A stretch of DNA of 64,000 nucleotides, taken from positions 83,824-147,823 of the forward strand of contig NZ_JAUQUB010000005.1 of the NCBI RefSeq assembly GCF_030580675.1, read 5' to 3'. How positions within the stretch are numbered: the stretch's first letter is position 1; each line of letters opens with the position of its first letter. A program made the position numbers and the translations under genes. Source of the stretch: Antiquaquibacter soli (GTDB taxonomy: Bacteria > Actinomycetota > Actinomycetes > Actinomycetales > Microbacteriaceae). Under the pieces are notes generated by a model. It had not been told where the DNA came from, ran no database searches, and saw nothing but the letters and a program-made list of their open reading frames with translations. Shown here piece after piece: positions 60,010 to 64,000 of the stretch.

Positions 60010-60438
60010 TTAGGCGGTGTGCTTGCCCTTCTCCGCCGCGAGCAGGTCGCGGATCTCGGCGAGCAGTTCGAGCTCCGTCGGGGGAGCGGGCTCCGCCTCC
60101 GCCGCCTCCTCCTTCTTCTTGCGGAACGAGACGCGCTTCAGGTAGTTGATCGGCACGATGAGCGCGAAGTACACGACGATCGCGACGAGCAGGAACTGGA
60201 TGATCGCGCCGATGACGGCGCCGAAGTACATCGTCGCGGTGCCGCCCGAGGTCGTGGGGATGGACACGGGGAGCGCCTCGGCGAGGCTCTCCGCGTTGAA
60301 GAGCGCCCCGATCGCGGGGTTGAGCACGCTGTTCACGATGGCGTTGACGATGCCGGTGAACGCGGCGCCGATGACGACGGCCACCGCGAGATCGATGACG
60401 TTGCCGCGGAGGATGAACTCCTTGAACCCCTTCAGCAC
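60010..60438 (-). CDS. mscL: Large-conductance mechanosensitive channel
   Basis: 142 residues. The N-terminal [30 protein letters not shown] is the MscL TM1 signature; the second helix [20 protein letters not shown] precedes a charged cytoplasmic helix ([15 protein letters not shown]). It opens under membrane tension to protect against osmotic downshock. GTG 60438 follows GGGGAC. It is the last gene of a 5-FCL-fmdB-mscL operon. Confidence 0.95.
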   Translation of the reverse strand: MLKGFKEFILRGNVIDLAVAVVIGAAFTGIVNAIVNSVLNPAIGALFNAESLAEALPVSIPTTSGGTATMYFGAVIGAIIQFLLVAIVVYFALIVPINYLKRVSFRKKKEEAAEAEPAPPTELELLAEIRDLLAAEKGKHTA

Positions 60439-60447
60439 GCTCGTCCC

Positions 60448-60753
60448 CTAGCTCGCGGTCGAGGAGCTCGAGGAGCTCGAGGCCGACGAGCTCGCCGCGG
60501 GGGCCGCCGCGGGTGCGGGAGCGCTCGACGACGAGCTCGACCCGGATGACTCCGCCGACGAACCGCCGCCCGACCCCGCCCTGCTATCGGTGCGGTAGAA
60601 CCCGGAGCCGCTGAACGTCACACCCACGGGCGAGAACACCTTGCGCAGCGCACCGCCGCACGTCGGGCACACGGTGAGCGAGTCATCCGTGAAGGACTGG
60701 TGGATGTCGAAGGCGTTGGAGCACTCGGTGCACCGGTAGGAGTAGGTGGGCAT
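60448..60753 (-). CDS. FmdB-family zinc-ribbon protein
   Basis: 101 residues. MPTYSYRCTECSNAF and TVCPTCGGALRKVFSPVGVTF form a zinc ribbon (CxxC-x-CxxC), probably a regulatory or nucleic-acid-binding protein. The last 45 residues are a low-complexity Ser/Ala tail, which is unusual in length. AGAGGA lies 3-4 nt before ATG 60753. It lies 7 nt after the cyclo-ligase stop, in the same operon. Confidence 0.9.
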   Translation of the reverse strand: MPTYSYRCTECSNAFDIHQSFTDDSLTVCPTCGGALRKVFSPVGVTFSGSGFYRTDSRAGSGGGSSAESSGSSSSSSAPAPAAAPAASSSASSSSSSSTAS

Positions 60754-60760
60754 GGTTCCT

Positions 60761-61345
60761 CTAGGGCTGGAGCGCGACGATGCCGGACGGGGTGACGACC
60801 CCGTCGACGCGCTGGTCGTGTCGTTCGGACGGCACGCTGTCGACGAGCTCGTCGTCGAAGATGACAGCGTAGACGGGCGGGCAGTTCTCCATCGAGCCGA
60901 GCGTCTTGTCGAAGTAGCCGCGGCCCCAGCCGAGGCGCATCCCCGAGCGGTCGACCGATGCCGCCGGCACGAGGATGAGGTCGACGTCGTTGATGGCGAT
61001 CGGCCCGAGCAGCTCGGTCGTGGGGGTGGGCATCCCCATCAGGTCCTCGTCCTCCTGCTCGCCGTCGTACGGCGCCCAGTCGAGCAGGCCGTCGGCCCGC
61101 GAGACCGGAAGGAGCACCCGGATTCCCTGACCGCACGCCCACGACAGGAAGTCGCGCGTGCCGGGCTCCTCCGGGGTGGAGAGGTAGGCGGCGATGGATC
61201 GCGACCCCAGGTCGCTCGCGAGGTCGACCAGGTGCTGCGTGATCGCCGCCGCCTCGCGCTCGCGCTCCGTCGCCGTGCGGATGCGTCGGCGCTCGCGGAG
61301 CTCGGCGCGCAGCGCCCGCTTCTGGGACTCCGGCCCGTCCGTCAT
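60761..61345 (-). CDS. 5-formyltetrahydrofolate cyclo-ligase
   Basis: 194 residues. The enzyme returns 5-formyl-THF to the folate pool as methenyl-THF, using ATP. Motifs: KRALRAELRERRR at the start, LSTPEEPGTRDFL, DLILVPAASVDRSGMRLGWGRGYFDKTL (the ATP/substrate-binding signature). ATG 61345 is set by TACAAT (complement of 61353-61358) 7 nt upstream; an ATG at 61354 would lie on that box. Divergent from galU, with which it shares the conserved actinobacterial gene order. Confidence 0.92.
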   Translation of the reverse strand: MTDGPESQKRALRAELRERRRIRTATEREREAAAITQHLVDLASDLGSRSIAAYLSTPEEPGTRDFLSWACGQGIRVLLPVSRADGLLDWAPYDGEQEDEDLMGMPTPTTELLGPIAINDVDLILVPAASVDRSGMRLGWGRGYFDKTLGSMENCPPVYAVIFDDELVDSVPSERHDQRVDGVVTPSGIVALQP

Positions 61346-61352
61346 GGACTCC

Positions 61353-61366
61353 ATTGTAGATAGCCT
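61353..61366. promoter_or_regulatory. Divergent leaderless -10 boxes of the cyclo-ligase and galU
   Basis: TACAAT on the minus strand (61353-61358) and TAGCCT on the plus strand (61361-61366) are 2 nt apart and lie 7 and 6 nt from the respective starts. The two ATGs are only 27 bp apart. Confidence 0.6.
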
Positions 61367-61372
61367 GGTCCC

Positions 61373-62263
61373 ATGGGGTTTCGCATCACGAAAGCAGTCA
61401 TCCCGGCGGCGGGCCTGGGGACCCGCTTCCTGCCGGCGACCAAGGCCATGCCCAAGGAAATGCTTCCGGTCGTCGACAAGCCGGCCATCCAGTACGTCGT
61501 CGAGGAAGCCGTCGAGGCGGGGCTCACCGACGTGCTCATGATCACGGGGCGCAACAAGAACGCCCTCGAGAACCACTTCGACCGCGTCACCGAGCTCGAG
61601 TCGACGCTCGAGCAGAAGGGCGACTTCCAGCGCCTGCAGAAGGTCGAGTACTCCAACGACCTCGCCGACATGCACTACGTGCGCCAGGGCGACCCCCGCG
61701 GGCTCGGCCACGCGATCCTGCGGGCGCGGATGCACGTCGGCGACGAGCCCTTCGCCGTGCTCCTCGGCGACGACCTCATCGACGAGCGCGACGTGCTGCT
61801 GTCGCGGATGCTCGAGGAGCAGTCGGAGCGCAACGCCACCGTCATCGCGCTCATGGAGGTGGACCCCGCATCCGCCCACCTGTACGGCATCGCGACCGTC
61901 GAGACGACCGACGAGGACGACGTCGTGCGCATCACCGACCTCGTCGAGAAGCCCGCGCCGGGCACCGCGCCGTCGAACCTCGCCATCATAGGTCGCTACG
62001 TACTTCAGCCGGAGGTCTTCGAGGTGCTCGAGCGAACCGACCCGGGAAAGGGCGGCGAGATCCAGCTCACGGATGCGCTCCTCGAGCTCGCTCGGAAGGA
62101 CATCGCGGGCGGCGTCTACGGCGTCGTCTTCCGCGGCCGCCGGTACGACACCGGCGACCGGGTCGACTACATCAAGGCGATCGTGCAGCTCGCGGTCGAG
62201 CGCGACGACCTCGGTCCCGAGCTGCGGCCGTGGCTCAAGTCGTTCGCGGACACGCTGGGCTAG
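61373..62263 (+). CDS. galU: UTP-glucose-1-phosphate uridylyltransferase
   Basis: 296 residues. Makes UDP-glucose for cell-wall and exopolysaccharide synthesis. Nucleotide motif VIPAAGLGTRFLPATKAMPKEMLP, then DKPAIQYVVEEAVEAG and PEVFEVLERTDPGKGGEIQLTDAL, all diagnostic. ATG 61373 is leaderless (TAGCCT 6 nt upstream). The acetyltransferase gene follows after 3 nt. Confidence 0.96.
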   Translation: MGFRITKAVIPAAGLGTRFLPATKAMPKEMLPVVDKPAIQYVVEEAVEAGLTDVLMITGRNKNALENHFDRVTELESTLEQKGDFQRLQKVEYSNDLADMHYVRQGDPRGLGHAILRARMHVGDEPFAVLLGDDLIDERDVLLSRMLEEQSERNATVIALMEVDPASAHLYGIATVETTDEDDVVRITDLVEKPAPGTAPSNLAIIGRYVLQPEVFEVLERTDPGKGGEIQLTDALLELARKDIAGGVYGVVFRGRRYDTGDRVDYIKAIVQLAVERDDLGPELRPWLKSFADTLG

Positions 62264-62266
62264 GCG

Positions 62267-62914
62267 ATGGCGCTCGGCATCCCCGCCCTCAGTGAGGGGC
62301 GCACGGGCATCCGGCCCATCCGGCTGCGGGATGCGCGCGCGCTCGAGAGGGAGCTCGCCGCGAACCGCGGGTGGTTGCGCAAGTGGGAGGCGACGAACCC
62401 GGTCGGGCCCGGCCCGTTCGACGTGCGGTCGAGCATCCGGGCCCTGCAGCAGAACGCGCGGGCCGGTCACGGTCTGCCGTTCGTGATCGAGTACGACGGC
62501 CAGCTCGCGGGCCAGCTCAACGTGTCGTCGATCGCGTACGGCTCGCTGTCGTCGGCGACGATCGGCTACTGGGTGTCGGAGAAGTTCGCCGGCCGCGGGG
62601 CGACCCCGACGGCCGTCGCGCTCGCCACGGATCACGCCTTCTTCGGGCTGGGGCTGCACCGCATGGAGATCTGCATCCGGCCTGAGAACGGGCCCTCGCT
62701 GCGGGTCGTGGAGAAGCTCGGCTTCCGCTACGAGGGGCTGCGGCGGCGGTACATCCACATCGACGGCGACTGGCGCGACCACTTCTGCTTCGGCCTCACC
62801 GTCGAGGAGGTGCCCACCGGGGTGCTGCGCCGCTGGCTCGACGGGCGAGCGCCCGCGGATGCCGCCGAGGTGCCCGCTCTCGACCGCGCGAAGGCGTCGC
62901 GACCGCTCGTGTGA
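62267..62914 (+). CDS. RimJ/RimL-type GNAT acetyltransferase
   Basis: 215 residues. GNAT core: IRLRDARALERELAANRGWLRKWEATNP at the start, SATIGYWVSEKFAGRGATPTAVALATDHAF (acetyl-CoA loop) and RMEICIRPENGPSLRVVEKLGFRYEG. Likely acetylates a protein N-terminus, possibly ribosomal. It begins 3 nt after the galU stop and is probably co-transcribed. Confidence 0.9.
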   Translation: MALGIPALSEGRTGIRPIRLRDARALERELAANRGWLRKWEATNPVGPGPFDVRSSIRALQQNARAGHGLPFVIEYDGQLAGQLNVSSIAYGSLSSATIGYWVSEKFAGRGATPTAVALATDHAFFGLGLHRMEICIRPENGPSLRVVEKLGFRYEGLRRRYIHIDGDWRDHFCFGLTVEEVPTGVLRRWLDGRAPADAAEVPALDRAKASRPLV

Positions 62915-62959
62915 CCCGGACTTCCGGCGCGGCTCCCGCGATCCGGGCGCTGCCGCTCG

Positions 62960-62965
62960 TACCTT
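62960..62965 (+). promoter_or_regulatory. Leaderless -10 box of the SepX/GlpR-like gene
   Basis: TACCTT ends 7 nt before ATG 62973; no ribosome binding site is visible. Confidence 0.5.
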
Positions 62966-62972
62966 AAGGGGC

Positions 62973-63791
62973 ATGGAACTCACGGGTCTCGGCGGCGGCA
63001 TCATGCTCGCCATCGCCGCGGGTCTGTGGCTGGTGTACCTCGTGCCCAGTTGGCTGAAGCGTCGCGAGTACATGGCGACCGAGAGGAACGCCGTGCGACT
63101 CCAACAGACCATCCGCGTGCTCGCGGAGACGACCGAGGCACCTACTCAAGCGCTGCGCCGCGCGCCCGCCGGGCCGGTCGCCGTCGGGCGGCCCGTTCAG
63201 CCCGCGCCGCGCCCTGCCCCGCACGTTCTCGCCGCGCAGCGACTGCGCCGCACCCGGATGCTGGCCGCCGCCGTGCTGCTCGGGTCCGTAGTCGTCGCCC
63301 TCGCGCAGATTCCGGTCCTTGCTTCGGGGGCCGCGGCGGGAGGGAGCTGGCTCGTCCTCGGCGGTGCCGGCCTCGCCGCGCTGTGCGCCGTCGCGCTGCT
63401 CGGGCGGCTCGCGGAGGTCTCCCGGGCGCGTCGTGCTCCGGCTGTGGTGCGTCGATCGCAGGGGATCGTCGACCACCAGTTCGAGAGCGAGCAGCCGGTG
63501 CGCACCGAGTGGACGCCCGTGCCGGTGCCGAAGCCGATGTACCTGTCGCGCGGTGAGGCTCCGACGGAACGGGCATCCGCGAGCGACCTCGCCGAGTCGC
63601 TGCGCCGCGCCGCCGCCGAGGCGGAGGAGGCGCTGCGTGCCGCCGAGCCGCCCGCTGTCCAGCCCGCGGCAGCGGGGCCGCCCGTGGCTCCCGCCGCGAC
63701 GAGCCGCTTCGCGGCGATGGGCGTCGTGGATGACTCGGCCATCCGCACCCCGGACCTCGACGCCGCGCTCGAGCGCCGCCGCGTCGGCTGA
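62973..63791 (+). CDS. SepX/GlpR-like divisome membrane protein
   Basis: 272 residues. N-terminal helix GGGIMLAIAAGLWLVYLVPSWLKRREY with the WLVYLVP-W-RR signature of actinobacterial SepX/GlpR proteins, a basic Pro/Ala linker, two further helices (AVLLGSVVVALAQIPVLA; GGAGLAALCAVALLG) and a Glu/Ala-rich cytoplasmic tail. The neighbourhood with galU, the acetyltransferase and the cyclo-ligase is the one I recall for sepX in Actinobacteria. It probably supports septum formation. The start is set by the TACCTT box. Confidence 0.75.
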   Translation: MELTGLGGGIMLAIAAGLWLVYLVPSWLKRREYMATERNAVRLQQTIRVLAETTEAPTQALRRAPAGPVAVGRPVQPAPRPAPHVLAAQRLRRTRMLAAAVLLGSVVVALAQIPVLASGAAAGGSWLVLGGAGLAALCAVALLGRLAEVSRARRAPAVVRRSQGIVDHQFESEQPVRTEWTPVPVPKPMYLSRGEAPTERASASDLAESLRRAAAEAEEALRAAEPPAVQPAAAGPPVAPAATSRFAAMGVVDDSAIRTPDLDAALERRRVG

Positions 63792-63881
63792 CGTCGCCCG
63801 GTTCCTTCTGTCCCTACGTCCCGCTCGCGGACAGTTTTCCACAGTCCGGCACCATGAGAACACGCGTTCGAATGTCGCTGC

Positions 63882-63887
63882 TAGATT
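63882..63887 (+). promoter_or_regulatory. Leaderless -10 box of the DUF222 gene
   Basis: TAGATT ends 6 nt before ATG 63894; no ribosome binding site is visible. Confidence 0.5.
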
Positions 63888-63893
63888 TGAGGT

Positions 63894-64000
63894 ATGAACA
63901 CCCTGAGTCTGCCGGCGTTGCATGCGTTCTCGCGTGCGGATGCGGCGGCGCTGTCGGATGAGCGGCTGCTTGAGGAGCAGCGTGCGTTCGCGGCGGCGCG
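63894..64000 (+). CDS. DUF222/HNH endonuclease family protein, N-terminal fragment
   Basis: Only the first 35 codons are in the window (MNTLSLPALHAFSRADAAAL, then SDERLLEEQRAFAAAR). The helical opening with LSDERLLE resembles DUF222 proteins, which usually carry a C-terminal HNH nuclease domain and occur in many copies in Microbacteriaceae. The rest lies beyond the right edge. The start is leaderless. DUF222 itself is an inference from a short sequence. Confidence 0.6.
   Translation, partial: MNTLSLPALHAFSRADAAALSDERLLEEQRAFAAA

Overview
The window is a dense, high-GC chromosomal segment of an actinobacterium, most likely a member of the Microbacteriaceae. The evidence is the strong G/C bias at third codon positions, frequent GTG starts, GTGA/ATGA start-stop overlaps, many apparently leaderless starts (a TANNNT box 6-8 nt before the start codon), a start of a DUF222/HNH protein at the right edge, a SepX/GlpR-like protein next to galU, and generic actinobacterial regulators. 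The species cannot be named from this sequence alone.

Layout. (1) 1-5.3 kb: housekeeping genes. serC and a DtxR-type regulator are divergent. Two secreted cell-wall hydrolases (NlpC/P60 and CHAP) share an N-terminal layout and flank a 36-codon mini-gene and an HNH endonuclease. (2) 5.4-12.0 kb: a tRNA-Arg(CCT) gene followed by a probable decayed integrative island. The tRNA 3' end is repeated at 5644-5663 and again, in degenerate form, near 11988-12015. Between them lie six genes of uncertain function: a cupin-like protein, a C-terminal two-TM membrane protein, an AbiEii-like nucleotidyltransferase, a palm-domain (GGDEF/class III cyclase-like) protein, a SAM methyltransferase and a PNKP-like HAD phosphatase. 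No integrase is visible. This is the best candidate for an undescribed system, possibly nucleotide signalling or defence. (3) 12-14 kb: an unknown gene, an NTF2-like protein and a MarR regulator.

(4) 14-28 kb: a glycan-use locus under a LacI regulator. It holds a secreted beta-helix protein, an ABC sugar importer (binding protein and two permeases), a GH2 beta-mannosidase, a serine beta-lactamase-like esterase, a GH78 alpha-L-rhamnosidase and an SGNH esterase. The same 15-bp operator core (AAAGCGCTTTATCAC) occurs three times. (5) 28-34 kb: SDR/TetR pair, small proteins, PHP phosphatase, lipoprotein hydrolase, PadR and an ABC1 kinase. (6) 34.4-48.2 kb: two further sugar importers. The first (LacI-controlled) is followed by a GH32/GH43-like propeller enzyme and a second beta-lactamase-like protein. 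The second (GntR-controlled) follows a Gfo/Idh/MocA dehydrogenase and lies opposite a bicupin-ROK kinase operon. None of the three importers has its own ATPase gene here, so they probably share an MsiK-type ATPase encoded elsewhere.

(7) 48-56 kb: a mixed region with an EamA transporter, two SGNH proteins, DUF1801, a VOC protein, an MNT-HEPN toxin-antitoxin-like pair, an LssY_C protein, pdxH and a coiled-coil membrane protein. (8) 56-64 kb: a very large SF1-helicase-like protein whose Walker A lysine and Walker B glutamate appear lost, then a conserved block with mscL, fmdB, 5-formyl-THF cyclo-ligase, galU, a RimJ-type acetyltransferase, a SepX/GlpR-like protein and the start of a DUF222 protein.
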